From Lysobacterales bacterium (lineage in GTDB: Bacteria > Pseudomonadota > Gammaproteobacteria > Xanthomonadales > Xanthomonadaceae), in the NCBI GenBank assembly GCA_016718605.1, contig JADKCY010000013.1, positions 62,001 to 126,000 of the forward strand: a DNA stretch of 64,000 nt, read 5' to 3'. The notes beneath the pieces were generated by a model. That model ran no database searches, was not told the DNA's origin, and was given only the letters and a program-made list of their open reading frames with translations. The translations under genes and the position numbers were made by a program. Below, piece after piece: positions 1 through 9,535 of this stretch (positions are counted from its first letter, which is position 1; every line of letters begins with the position of its first letter).

Positions 1-2439
1 CTTCACCTCGCCGCCGGCGTTCAATCCCGAATTGCATTCACGACATCACAGTCCCGACGGACGCCACAGCGATCACCTTCACGGCAACCCCGGACCTGGC
101 GAAGTGCTCTACCGCTAAACGGCCTGCCGGTGGGTAACGACGGGATCTTCGGTCCTATCGCCTTGGCCTATGGCGTGACCCGAAGTGCTGTTGCAAAGTG
201 ATGCCCGAGGACGGCATTTCTCGGCGCGACTACGTGCTGCGCGTCAATCGGCCGTTGTCATCGGAGGCACGCCTGAGCAGCTTGAGCACCTCGTTGCCAG
301 GCTTTCCGGCCGCGTTTGATCCGGAAGTGCAGGTCTATCCGGTGACGGTGAGCGGCGGCACGAGCTCGATCACGGTGACCGCCACGCCCATGGCGGCGCA
401 GGCGAGCTTCACCGTGCAGGGAGTCGCGGGCGTGGCAGGCGTGCCTTCGGGTGAGATCCCCTCCATGCGCGGCTAGCTGCCTTGGAGATCGCACGCGGAT
501 CCCTGCCGCCGTGGCCATCCAGAGCTTTTTGATGTGGTGGACGTCTGTTGTGCCGTTCCGCCTGACCCCCGCCCAAACCCTATTTGTCGTCAATGGATTT
601 TTCTACGACTACTCGCCCCGCGCTGATGGTGACGACTACGGATCCGGCGGCGACGATGAGCTTGGATGGTCTGCCGCTGACGCAAGGCGGTCCGGACGTC
701 ACGCCGTATCTTCCACCGAATCAGTTCGTTGATCGCGTCTTGCGTGTGACCTCCGCCGATGGCCTGCAGTCCTTGGACTACACGGTACGTTTCTGGCGCC
801 CGCGCAGCAGCAACGCCGAGCTGAGCGACCTGGCACCCACGGTCGGTGAGTTCACCACGACGTTCCAGTCCGACGACTTCTTGTACTACCTCGAAGTCGA
901 CGTTGGCACCCCCGTCGCCTTCACCCTCCATCGCGCCCATGAGGGCAGCGCGGTGGAGATGCTGGGCTTTGCGCCGGTGGCCGATGGCGTGCCGACCGTT
1001 GCCATTCCCGCCGCGCTGGGAGACGCGTTCTACAATTTCAATGTGGTGTCCGAGCAAGGTGGCTTGAACACCTACACCGTGCGAGTCCGAGGCTTGCCGA
1101 GCGCGAACGCGAACCTCACCGATCTCACGGCGAGCGCGGGAGCCTGAGCCCGGCCTTTGATCCAGCCGTGCTGTCCTACACATTGTCTTACCGACGTCGC
1201 AGGCCTCGGTCGATCTCTCGGCAATCACCGCCAATGCCGCCGCCACGATGACGCTCAACGGCCAACCGCTGCTAAGCGGTGAGCCGGCCACCGTCACGGT
1301 CCCGCCCGAAGGCACCCTGGTGACGGTGGTGGTTCAGGCCCAAGCCGGGAACACCGCGACCACCAGCATCGCCATCTCCCGGTCCAATGGCGCACCCTCG
1401 ATCAGCGGACCAACCACGCTGGGCATGCTGGAAGACGGGGCAACGCAGGCCTTGGAGTTGACGCTTGCCGATGTCCACACGCCACCGGCCGATCTCACCA
1501 TCGTGGGTGTTACCTCAAGCGATGAGAGCCTCATTGCCAGTGCCGGTGTGTTGGCGGGGATGACGCTTGGCGGATCGCGTGACGCTGCCCATCGCACCGC
1601 ACCGGATGCGTATGGCGTGGCAAGCGTGAGCATTGAAGTGCAGGATGCCGGCGGTCTGTCGGCGACACACACGATTGCCGTGACCGTGCAGCCCATCAAT
1701 GACGCGCCAACCTTTGCGATCACCCAGTCGGTGGTAGACGTCTCGGGCGAGGCCGGTAGCGTGACCGTTCCGGGCGTACTGGGACAGATCTCCGCCGGAC
1801 CAGCGAATGAATCCACTCAGGCGCTGAGCTTTTCGGTGGTGGCGGAAGATCTTGGGCAGACGCCGGCGATCAGCAGTGTGGGCATGGCTGCCAATGGCGA
1901 TCTGACCCTGCAAAGGACGGGCACACCAGGTCGGGCACGGCTCCGAGTAGTCCTGCACGATGACGGCGGCACCCAGAATGGCGGCATCGACAGTTCGGCC
2001 GAGCGCGTGATCACCGTGTGGGTGGGCGAGGCCTATGACCTGAGCGTGCCGGATTGATCCCGGTGCGCACGCGGGCGGCCATCGCGCCTACGAGATCGTG
2101 GTGGAAAATCACGGTCCCAGCGCCGTCGCCAATGGAACGCTGCTGATTGCCCCTCTAAACGGTCTTCGCAGCCCAGGATTCACCTGCACACCTGGGGCAG
2201 GCGCGACCTGCACCGCACCGCCGCTCTCGGCACCGGGCACCTTTGCCATCCACCTGTTGGTCGGCGCACGCCTCACAGTGCAACTGGATGCCACGCAAGA
2301 TCCGTTTGCCACTGGCATTGAGATTCATGCAGGCGTCGCTGCACCGTTGGATCTGCCGACCATCAATGCGGCGGATGACACCGCCACGCTGCAAGAGCCC
2401 GTGCTTCCCTTCGGCATCTTCGGGGGCGGTTTCGAGTAA
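1..2439 (+). pseudogene. Frameshifted surface protein: cadherin-like repeats, VCBS/Ig-like repeats, DUF11 domain
   Basis: Coding pieces at 198-476, 584-1147, 1248-2057 and 2098-2439 fall in three frames but follow one protein plan. The first three contain repeats of about 90 residues with patterns such as 'LSDLAPTVGEFTTTF' and 'MTLNGQPL', typical of the bacterial cadherin-like beta-sandwich family. The third ends in VCBS/cadherin-type repeats with an 'INDAPTF' signature. The last resembles DUF11 ('IVVENHGPSAVANGTLL' followed by two close Cys). These domains belong to long secreted adhesin-like proteins. The 5' end lies outside the window. At least three frame changes are needed, so it is either decayed or carries sequencing indels. 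A strong hairpin follows the stop. The specific role is unknown. Confidence 0.7.
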
Positions 2440-2440
2440 G

Positions 2441-2477
2441 GGAATGCCCCCTGCCAAGAAACGGCAGGGGGCATTCC
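2441..2477 (+). terminator. 15-bp perfect hairpin, likely terminator
   Basis: The arms 2441-2455 and 2463-2477 are perfectly complementary (ggaatgccccctgcc and its complement) with a 7-nt loop. It starts one base after the stop of the DUF11-containing piece. There is only a short T-rich tail, so strength as an intrinsic terminator is uncertain. Confidence 0.75.
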
Positions 2478-2537
2478 AATTTGCGGGCAAGGCGGGCGCA
2501 TGGTGGCATGGCGTGACCTGCCAACAAGGAGCCACCC

Positions 2538-2879
2538 ATGGCCGATTCCAAGCACGATCCGCTGGCGCAATTGCTCGCGACTTTCAATGCGAGATACAAC
2601 AACGATCAATACCGCCGCCCAGATGGGGCGTGGAGGGATGACGAGGACGGGTTCGGCCACGGCGCGGCCTACCGCGTTTTAGAGTCGGCGCAAAAACTTA
2701 CGGGTGCAGCCCGTGCACAGTTTGCCAAGGCGTACAGTTTTGAGTGCGCACTTGACGGTGGTGTGTGGGTCGGTGGTGGCGCAACAGCAAAAATTACATA
2801 CCCAGATCTGTGCGCGCAGGCGCCTGCGCTTGGGATTCGATTGTTTGGCCGTGGCGCTGGTTTCGAACCGTTGCGCTGA
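2538..2879 (+). CDS. Hypothetical protein, 113 aa
   Basis: The gene has a good ribosome site (aaggag) about 8 nt before ATG. The first 70 residues are acidic and charged ('LAQLLATFNARYNND', 'WRDDEDGFGHGAAYRVLES'). The last 40 are Gly-rich and of different character, so the C-terminus could be an out-of-frame read-through. No family recognised. It lies between the surface-protein remnant and the replication gene. Confidence 0.45.
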   Translation: MADSKHDPLAQLLATFNARYNNDQYRRPDGAWRDDEDGFGHGAAYRVLESAQKLTGAARAQFAKAYSFECALDGGVWVGGGATAKITYPDLCAQAPALGIRLFGRGAGFEPLR

Positions 2880-2995
2880 TCGCGTGTTGGCGACCAGCAA
2901 ACGAAGGCACGCGCGACTCGACGCGGTAACCAGAACCTCTCCGGGTGGCGAATCCGCACAACCGGCGACCCCAAAAAAAAATGGATGATTGAACG

Positions 2996-3571
2996 ATGGG
3001 CATTTCCTACACGTTTCCAGATGATTGTGCGATTCCGGAACTGCGCGGTGTCACCGCGACCGGCGGCGTGCTTTGTCGCGTGGATGGGCAGTGGATGAAG
3101 GGCGATCCAGACGCCGTCCGATTTGACCAGCCGCGCCCCGGCGGACGCATGCTGATTGCACGCATTGCCGGCAAACCGGAGCTGGAAGCCGCGCTGGCAG
3201 CGGTGCAGTCCGCCAGGGCCGCCAAAGAAGAACGACTCGCCTCGATGGGATGGCCCGAATACCAGGCCGCGCGCAGAGCGCTGGGGAATGCTCAGGGCGC
3301 CTATGACAAGGCGAGCACCTATGGTTATCCCGCCCGTGAAGCCACTCAGCTAAGGCAGGCAGAAGAACACCTGGAGCGCATACGCATCATCCATCCTGAT
3401 GCAGCGGCCTACGCCAAGGCGGTCAGCTTCAGCGAGGCCAGCAATGACGAAAAGGCGGCCATTGGTAGAAAGGCCGCACACGCCATCGAAGGTGGCGAAG
3501 ATCCTCATGCTGTGATCGCCGAGATGGAAGCTGCGTGGCAACGCGCCCTGCAGACCAAGATTTGGGATTGA
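2996..3571 (+). CDS. Hypothetical plasmid protein, 191 aa
   Basis: Residues 1-55 look beta-rich ('GISYTFPDDCAIPELRGV', 'GGVLCRVDGQWMKGD'). The rest is a long charged helical segment rich in Ala, Glu and Arg, likely coiled coil. No signal peptide or known motif. It ends 57 bp before the rep start on the same strand and may share a transcript with it. Function unknown. Confidence 0.55.
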   Translation: MGISYTFPDDCAIPELRGVTATGGVLCRVDGQWMKGDPDAVRFDQPRPGGRMLIARIAGKPELEAALAAVQSARAAKEERLASMGWPEYQAARRALGNAQGAYDKASTYGYPAREATQLRQAEEHLERIRIIHPDAAAYAKAVSFSEASNDEKAAIGRKAAHAIEGGEDPHAVIAEMEAAWQRALQTKIWD

Positions 3572-3628
3572 GGCGCCACAAGAACCCCATGTAAGGTGCA
3601 GCGATGCGCACAGCATCAGGTAACTAGG

Positions 3629-4756
3629 ATGAGCAAGACGTCCCGAGGCAAAGACCCAACCGTGAAGGGTGAGGTGCAGTCGAGCCTGTTCGATTCGCCC
3701 GTCGCCGACGATCACGCCAATGTGATCACGGCGCTTCAGGCGGACTTCGAGATCCCGAAAGGGTTGATAGAACGCCTAAAACCAGGAGGCCAAGAACTTC
3801 CTGATGCTTTGCGGGAAACCGCCGAATTGTTGGCCGCCGTGTCTGATGAAGACGCGCCCAAGCCCGCGAGTGGTTCGCCGTTTCTGGCGTCATTGGGGTT
3901 GTCGGCCGAGGTAAGCGGGGCGGATGACACGCCGCTGATGTCGTCCAGTGGGCCACCGCAGTTTTTTGTTTGCGATGCGATTGATCCGCCGGTGAAGGAC
4001 GATATGGCGTCGATGGAGCACCCGATGTTCACGCTCCAGAAGACACCCGACAAGAACATTCGAAAATACGAGCACAACGGCGTGCACATTGAAATCACGC
4101 CCTCGGTCAAAGGAATGGCCACCCTCTGGGACAAAGACATTCTGATCGTCGCGATCTCGCACCTGCTCGCCAAGATGAACAGCGGTATCCAGACGCACCG
4201 CACGGTTCGGTTTCGGGCCTCTGAAATGCTGCGCACGACCCAGCGTGGCATTGGCGGCAGTGCCTACACGCAGCTCGTGGATGGACTGGACCGACTGGCA
4301 GGCACGCGAATCAAGACGGACATCAAGACAGGCAACAGACGCACGCGGGAAGGATTTGGCCTGATTGAGAGCTGGAAGGTCGTCCAGGAGGAGAACGATG
4401 AGCGGATGTCCCATATCGAGATCACGATCTCCGACTGGCTGTGGCGCGCAATCTTGGGTCGAGAAGTATTGACGCTGTCGCCCGACTACTTTGGGTTGAC
4501 GAGCGCCATTGAGCGACGCCTGTATGAGATCGCCCGAAAACACTGCGGATCGCAGCCCAAGTTCAGCATCAGCTTAGAAGTCCTGCATAAGAAAGTCGGC
4601 TCGACCAACATTCGTCGGCAGTTTCGCCACGCGATCAAGCAATGCGTCGAGGAAGACCGGTTGCCGGACTATCACCTGCACTATGAGATCGAGTCGGACA
4701 TGGTCACCTTTATCCGTCGCGAAGTTCTGTTGGAGGGGCGGGTGACGCGACCCTAG
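3629..4756 (+). CDS. repA: Plasmid replication initiator, RepA/RPA family
   Basis: This 375-aa protein resembles the replication initiator protein A family of proteobacterial plasmids. The conserved core runs from about residue 135 ('GVHIEITPSVKGMATLWDKD') through 'IQTHRTVRFRASEML', 'LSPDYFGLTSAIERRLYEIA' and 'FSISLEVLHKKVGS', consistent with winged-helix DNA-binding domains. It should bind the iterons at 10.26-10.69 kb and open the origin. The start at 3629 is preferred over an upstream start because the conserved-looking region begins later and a purine stretch (aggtaactaggatg) precedes it. Residues 17-21 read QSSLF, close to the beta-clamp-binding consensus QL(S/D)LF, as in TrfA-type initiators. 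The iterons are unusually far away, about 5.5 kb downstream of the stop. Confidence 0.85.
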   Translation: MSKTSRGKDPTVKGEVQSSLFDSPVADDHANVITALQADFEIPKGLIERLKPGGQELPDALRETAELLAAVSDEDAPKPASGSPFLASLGLSAEVSGADDTPLMSSSGPPQFFVCDAIDPPVKDDMASMEHPMFTLQKTPDKNIRKYEHNGVHIEITPSVKGMATLWDKDILIVAISHLLAKMNSGIQTHRTVRFRASEMLRTTQRGIGGSAYTQLVDGLDRLAGTRIKTDIKTGNRRTREGFGLIESWKVVQEENDERMSHIEITISDWLWRAILGREVLTLSPDYFGLTSAIERRLYEIARKHCGSQPKFSISLEVLHKKVGSTNIRRQFRHAIKQCVEEDRLPDYHLHYEIESDMVTFIRREVLLEGRVTRP

Positions 4757-4993
4757 TCTGCTGAGCAGTTAATTGGCGCGATGCATGTTGTCACGCTGGA
4801 GCGAGACAGGCCGTAGAGCGACCCCGCCGGCCTGAGCCGAATCGGAGCGCGTCGGTGAGCCGACGACCGGGCAGCCCTATCGGCGATCCCGGTCAGCGAG
4901 GCTGGCGACCGGCGGCCTGTTCAGAGGGCGTCTCAGCCCCTGCAGGAAGTTCGCGTAATTTGACAGACCGCATGGCCATGCTGAGATGCGGTC
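4757..4993. other. Intergenic left flank of the TnpB element, with hairpin at 4966-4993
   Basis: No gene seen. Several GC-rich short inverted repeats occur. The clearest pairs gaccgcat (4966-4973) with atgcggtc (4986-4993), ending one base before the tnpB start. IS200/IS605 elements carry subterminal hairpins at their ends, so this may be the left-end structure, or it may control tnpB translation. No tnpA is present. Confidence 0.45.
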
Positions 4994-6397
4994 ATGTCCG
5001 AGCCGTCCCCACCCACCCTTGATCGCGCGTACCGCGTGCGCCTGCGCCCAACGCCGGCACAGGCCCTGATGCTGCGGCGGATCTTCGGCGCAAGGCGTGC
5101 AGTGTGGAACTGGGCGCTGGCCGAGCAGGCGGCGGCCCGCGCCCGCGGCGAGAAGCGCCCGGGCCTGGCAACGCTCTCGGCCGCCTTCACGACGCGGCGT
5201 TCTACCGGCGAGACCGCGTGGCTCTCGCAGCTGCCGCGCGAGCCGTTCGATCAGACCCTCCGGGATCTCGAAGCGGCGTGGTCACGATTCTTCAAGGGCC
5301 AGAACCGGCGACCGACCCGCAAGCGCTTCGGCACGGTGAACGCGGCCCGATTCACGCTGGACCAGCGCCGGGCCGGTCTCGTCACCATCGCCGGCAAGAC
5401 CGGCCGGGTACAGCTGGACGGGATCGGCAGGGTCCGGTTCCGGGTCACCGAGGAAATGACTGGTCGCCTGCGCTCGGTGACGGTCTCTGTCGATCCGGCC
5501 GGCCGGTGGTTTGCCAGCGTTACGGCGGACCAGGTGCCGGCAGTGGCGGCCCTGCCAGCCGAGCGCTCGTCGATTGGTATCGACCTTGGCCTGAAAGACA
5601 CGGCGGTGCTGAGCGACGGCACGCGGGTCGCCGCGGCCAAGTCGCTGACCACGAAGCGCAAGCGCCTGCGCCGGTACCAACGGTCCTACAACCGCGGTCG
5701 GGACGCCCAGCTGCAGGCGCTGGGACTCGACCCGAGGAAGCCGATCCCGAAGGGCACCCGGATCCCGTCGTCGAACCGGATGCGCAAGCGCAAGGCGCAG
5801 ATCGGTCGCCTGCATGCGCAGGTGGCGGACGCGCGGCGCGATCACCAGCATCAGCTGACCGCGATGGCAGTGACCAAGGCCGAGGTGATCGGCATCGAGG
5901 ATCTGGCGGTGAAGGCGATGGGCCGGTCGCTGCACCGTGGTTTCCGGCGCAGCGTGGCCGATGCCGGTCTCGGGGAGATCCGTCGCCAGCTCACGTACAA
6001 GGCGGCCTGGCAGGGCCGCGTTGTCAGCGTGGTGGATCGGTACTACCCGAGCAGCAAGACCTGCAGCGCCTGCGGGGCGGTGAATGCGGCACTGACTCTT
6101 CGTGATCGGCGCTGGGTTTGCCCGGCCTGTGGCGTGCAACACGACCGCGATGCCAACGCGGCGACGAACATCGAGCGGGAGGCCTTGCGGCGTCTCGCGG
6201 AAGGATCCGGCGATTCGCCGGCTACCCCGAGGAGCGGGGGACGTAAAGCGCGTGGAGCGGACGCGTGCGCTGCCGGCAGGACATCGCCGGCAGGACAGCC
6301 GACCGCGAGGAAACGCGAACTGAGCTATCGCGGCGCCCAGCGCCGCCCCCCTGCCAAGGCGGAACACGACGTTTCGCCACCGGCGGGGGAGGGCTGA
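4994..6397 (+). CDS. tnpB: TnpB RNA-guided nuclease (IS200/IS605 OrfB), no tnpA
   Basis: TnpB is the RuvC-type, omega-RNA-guided DNA nuclease of IS200/IS605 elements and the ancestor of Cas12. The N-terminal motif 'YRVRLRPTPAQALMLRRIFG' and 'RRAVWNWAL' is typical. The three RuvC acidic residues are visible in 'IGIDLGLKD', 'IGIEDLAV' and 'HDRDANAATN'. The zinc ribbon is 'CSACG' with 'CPACG'. At 467 aa it is longer than the usual 370-420 aa: after 'NIEREALRRLAEGSG' about 65 residues of Arg/Pro-rich sequence follow, which probably reads through the omega-RNA/right-end region. No tnpA is nearby, so mobilisation would need help in trans. Confidence 0.92.
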   Translation: MSEPSPPTLDRAYRVRLRPTPAQALMLRRIFGARRAVWNWALAEQAAARARGEKRPGLATLSAAFTTRRSTGETAWLSQLPREPFDQTLRDLEAAWSRFFKGQNRRPTRKRFGTVNAARFTLDQRRAGLVTIAGKTGRVQLDGIGRVRFRVTEEMTGRLRSVTVSVDPAGRWFASVTADQVPAVAALPAERSSIGIDLGLKDTAVLSDGTRVAAAKSLTTKRKRLRRYQRSYNRGRDAQLQALGLDPRKPIPKGTRIPSSNRMRKRKAQIGRLHAQVADARRDHQHQLTAMAVTKAEVIGIEDLAVKAMGRSLHRGFRRSVADAGLGEIRRQLTYKAAWQGRVVSVVDRYYPSSKTCSACGAVNAALTLRDRRWVCPACGVQHDRDANAATNIEREALRRLAEGSGDSPATPRSGGRKARGADACAAGRTSPAGQPTARKRELSYRGAQRRPPAKAEHDVSPPAGEG

Positions 6398-6409
6398 GAC
6401 TCCGAAGAG

Positions 6410-6442
6410 ATGGTTCACCGAGTGCGTCAGGAGGTGAACCAT
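6410..6442 (+). promoter_or_regulatory. Hairpin sequestering the ribosome site and start codon of the methyltransferase gene
   Basis: atggttcacc (6410-6419) is perfectly complementary to ggtgaaccat (6433-6442). The second arm contains most of the Shine-Dalgarno sequence (gaggtg) and the first two bases of the ATG at 6441. The 10-bp stem with 13-nt loop would hide the translation start in mRNA. It could be a translational switch, an operator, or the right-end palindrome of the preceding TnpB element. Confidence 0.7.
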
Positions 6443-8354
6443 GGCCGATGGCGGCAATCAGAACAGTTTTCGTTTTCCCGCGCCCAGCACACAGCAGTGC
6501 TATTTGAGGCCGGACGAGATCATTGTGGATCTCTTTGCCGGTGGCGGCGGTGCGTCGGAAGCGCTACGTGAAGCGCTGGGCCGAGACCCCGACATCTGCA
6601 TCAATCACGATGCCACCGCCATCGGAATGCATGCGGCGAACCATCCGTTTGCGCGGCACCTGAAGTCCGATGTCTGGCATGCCGATCCGCGGCGCGAAGT
6701 GGCGGGGAAGGACGTCGGATGGCTGCATGCCTCGCCGGACTGCACGCATTTTTCCCAAGCCAAGGGCGGGCAACCGCGCAGCAGTGAGTCGCGCAGCCTG
6801 AGTTGGGTGGTGTGCAAATGGGCGGGCATGGTCAAGCCACGATTGATCAGTCTCGAGAACGTCACCCAAGTGCAGTCCTGGGGGCCGCTGGTCGCCAAAC
6901 GCTGCCCCGAGACGGGCCGCGTGATCAAGATCGATGGCAGCGTGGCGGCACCGGGGGAGCGCGTCCCCGTCCGGGAGCAATACCTGATCCCTGATCCCAA
7001 ACGCGCCGGCGCCACGTGGAAGCAGTTTGTTCGCCACGTGAAGCGCCTCGGATACGACGTCGAGCACCGCGCGCTGCGCGCCTGTGACTTTGGCGCGGGA
7101 ACCAGCCGCAACCGCTTGTTCATGATGGCGCGCTCGGATGGTGACGCCATTCAGTGGCCAGAACCGTCCCACGGTCCCAAGGGTCGTGCCCCCTACGTGA
7201 GCGCCGCCGATTGCATCGACTTCGCGATCCCTTGCCCCTCCATTTTTCAACGCAAGCGCCCGCTGGCGGAGGCGACACTGCGCCGCATCGCACGGGGCAT
7301 CAAGCGCTTCGTCCTGGATGCCGCGGAGCCCTTCATTGTTCCCAACAACACCAACAACACGCCCAAGCCAGTCGCCGAGCCGCTTCCGACCGTGACCACG
7401 TGCAGCGGGCGCAACCTTTTGGTCGCGCCGACGCTGGTCCAATGTGCCAATGCCTCGTCAGAGGGGGTGGCGCGCGCTGAGACACCGCTCGGTGTGATCA
7501 CGGCCAAGCCCAAGGGTGGCACACACGCCCTGAGCAGTGCAGTCCTTGTTCAGGCAGGTCATGGCGAAGGCAGTGGCAAGACCCAACGGCGCTCCATCGG
7601 TAGTACGGCTGTTCGCGGCAGTATGGGCACCGTAACGGCCAGCGGGGGTGGCGGGCAGTCGCTGGCGAGTGTCGCGCTGGCCAAGATTCGAGGCGACAGC
7701 TGCGGCGCGCGCGTCACCGAACCCTTGCCCACCATTACCAGCGGGGCAGGGGCGAAGCGACCGGCGGGGGCCGCCCATGCCATGGGCGTGATCACTGCCT
7801 ACATCGAACAAGCCAACGGGGGCCCAAGGAATCAGAACATCTCTGGTCATGCGGCGCACGAGCCGCTAAGCACGATCACGCAGGCGGGTAGCCAGCAGCG
7901 CCTTGTCACAGCGCATGCCGTCGAGCGCCCGATGACGAACGCGCAAACGCCAGGGGATGCCACTGGATTGACCCCTGAGCAGGAAGAAGGGGCATTACGG
8001 GTGGCGGCGTTCCTGATGCGCTACTACGGTGAGGGCGGGCAGTGGAATCATCTGCGCGAACCGGCCGCCACGATCACCACCACGGAGCGACTGGCACTGG
8101 TTACAGTGACCGTACGCGGAACGCCGTTTGTCATAGTGGACATCGGTTTGCGCATGCTGAAGCCGACCGAGCTCTATCGCGCTCAAGGCTTCCGCGAGGA
8201 CTATGTCATCGACCGCACGGCCGATGGACGGCGTCTCACAATCAGCGAATCGGTTCGCCTGGTTGGCAACAGTGTCTCGCCACCGCCGATGGTTGCATTG
8301 ATTCGCGCGAACTTGCCCGTGGCGGAGACCAGGCAAGCGAAGCGGGCGGCGTGA
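6441..8354 (+). CDS. dcm: DNA (cytosine-5) methyltransferase
   Basis: This 637-aa protein transfers a methyl group from AdoMet to C5 of cytosine. Motif I is 'DLFAGGGGASEAL' (about residue 32), motif IV is 'ASPDCTHFSQAKGG' with the catalytic Cys, motif VI is 'SLENV', motif VIII is 'GTSRNRLFMMAR'. The Pro-Asp-Cys form of motif IV, rather than Pro-Cys, is common in phage and plasmid enzymes. The middle third repeats a unit like 'EPLPTVTT', 'EPLPTITS' and 'EPLSTITQ' and probably forms the target-recognition region. No matching restriction enzyme adjoins it, so it is probably an orphan that protects the plasmid or alters expression. The start lies inside a hairpin. Confidence 0.9.
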   Translation: MADGGNQNSFRFPAPSTQQCYLRPDEIIVDLFAGGGGASEALREALGRDPDICINHDATAIGMHAANHPFARHLKSDVWHADPRREVAGKDVGWLHASPDCTHFSQAKGGQPRSSESRSLSWVVCKWAGMVKPRLISLENVTQVQSWGPLVAKRCPETGRVIKIDGSVAAPGERVPVREQYLIPDPKRAGATWKQFVRHVKRLGYDVEHRALRACDFGAGTSRNRLFMMARSDGDAIQWPEPSHGPKGRAPYVSAADCIDFAIPCPSIFQRKRPLAEATLRRIARGIKRFVLDAAEPFIVPNNTNNTPKPVAEPLPTVTTCSGRNLLVAPTLVQCANASSEGVARAETPLGVITAKPKGGTHALSSAVLVQAGHGEGSGKTQRRSIGSTAVRGSMGTVTASGGGGQSLASVALAKIRGDSCGARVTEPLPTITSGAGAKRPAGAAHAMGVITAYIEQANGGPRNQNISGHAAHEPLSTITQAGSQQRLVTAHAVERPMTNAQTPGDATGLTPEQEEGALRVAAFLMRYYGEGGQWNHLREPAATITTTERLALVTVTVRGTPFVIVDIGLRMLKPTELYRAQGFREDYVIDRTADGRRLTISESVRLVGNSVSPPPMVALIRANLPVAETRQAKRAA

Positions 8355-8470
8355 AGGTGGCGGGCGCGAGCGGTGAATGGCGACACGCTCGCGCGCTCGG
8401 CATTTCTGTATATCCGTCGGCAGCACGCCCGCCTGTTTCGGGACCTTCGAAACCCAATTCCGCGTGAAAA

Positions 8471-8548
8471 GGTTATATTGTTAGAATGTTAGAAAGGGTA
8501 GTAAAGTGAGCCTAGCTGGGTTCTGCCTGGATCCTCTGGAGGTATCTC
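8471..8548 (+). promoter_or_regulatory. AT-rich promoter/operator of the toxin-antitoxin operon
   Basis: This is an AT-rich island in GC-rich surroundings, with a tandem direct repeat tgttagaa at 8479-8486 and 8487-8494. It lies about 55-75 bp before the antitoxin start. Antitoxins of this class usually repress their own promoter, so the repeat is a candidate operator. A ribosome site (tggagg) lies before the ATG at 8549. Confidence 0.5.
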
Positions 8549-9535
8549 ATGCACACCACCACCGTCCTAGCCATCGAAGGCCGGGACTATGGCGATCCGA
8601 CACGAGCGGTTCGTGCAATTGTCCAAGAAGTTACCGCCGCTGCCACGCTGGAGGAGTTCCGCCAGCATTTCGACCTGATCTCGCTACGGATCGCCGACGC
8701 TTTTGCGCCCAGCGCACTGGACGAGGTGGAAGCTTGGCGCGCGGCGCTACTCTCCCACACCTTGGAGCCACTGACCGCGGCGTATCACGCGCGCTTCGTT
8801 TGCGCAGCGTTCTCTGCCAGCGAGATTTCGCGTCTCGACTGGGCAGAAGCGGGGTCCGAGTTGGTGCGCCTCATGGCTCGCGAATCAATCGCCGTACTGT
8901 GGATCGATGCAAACAAACGCTGGGCCCCGTTGGGCACGGCGTTTGCGCGCGATTTGGAGGAACTTTCGACCCTAGCGGCCGAACTCACGCGGCATACTGA
9001 GTCCGCACCAACGTCGACCCAAGGACCGCAGGACGAAACCACACTGCTGCAACGTTCGTACGCTATCAGTGCACCAGACGACCTTCCGCTCGCATCGGGG
9101 CGAGAGCCCCTAGCGGACGGGAACCTGTGCCAAGCGCAGGCTCACCGCGACGCCTTGCTCCGGCAGTTCCACTTTCTTTCCAGCGAGGAAGTAGCCAAGC
9201 GTGTGCCGAGTGCTCTGATCGCCAGCAACCCGAGCCAGTTAGCAAGTCGCATGCGGCGGGAAGGTCGGCTTCTGGGCGCCAAGCGTGGCGTGCAATACTG
9301 GCACCCAGCGTTTCAGTTCGCCGCAGACGGGCACGTCCTTGACGCCATGCGCTCTCTGTTTCCACTGCTGCCGACCGAGGAACGCGACGGCGGCTGGGCG
9401 CGCGTCTTCTGGTGCTTCCAACCCCACCCCGCGCTCGACAACAATCGCCCGGCAGACGTTTTTCCGCACAGTCCCGAGCGCGTTATTGAGGTCGCTCGCG
9501 ACGAAGCTGCCGGGACAAGCGATGCCGACTGGTAG
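8549..9535 (+). CDS. Xre/MbcA/ParS-type antitoxin-like protein, N-terminally extended
   Basis: The last 100 residues resemble the toxin-binding domain of Xre/MbcA/ParS antitoxins: a segment on site selection ('SSEEVAKRVPSALIASNPSQLASRMRR') is followed by 'WARVFWCFQPHPALDNNRPADVF' and 'ERVIEVARDEA'. At 328 aa it is much longer than usual (about 120-150 aa); the first 200 residues are helical and unrecognised. It overlaps the downstream RES-domain toxin by 14 bp, the normal gene order. It would neutralise the toxin and repress the operon. Confidence 0.7.
   Translation: MHTTTVLAIEGRDYGDPTRAVRAIVQEVTAAATLEEFRQHFDLISLRIADAFAPSALDEVEAWRAALLSHTLEPLTAAYHARFVCAAFSASEISRLDWAEAGSELVRLMARESIAVLWIDANKRWAPLGTAFARDLEELSTLAAELTRHTESAPTSTQGPQDETTLLQRSYAISAPDDLPLASGREPLADGNLCQAQAHRDALLRQFHFLSSEEVAKRVPSALIASNPSQLASRMRREGRLLGAKRGVQYWHPAFQFAADGHVLDAMRSLFPLLPTEERDGGWARVFWCFQPHPALDNNRPADVFPHSPERVIEVARDEAAGTSDADW

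Noticed and set aside
2880..2995. Possible tRNA-like or attachment-site sequence near 2930-2970
   Set aside because: No cloverleaf could be drawn and no matching direct repeat was seen elsewhere.
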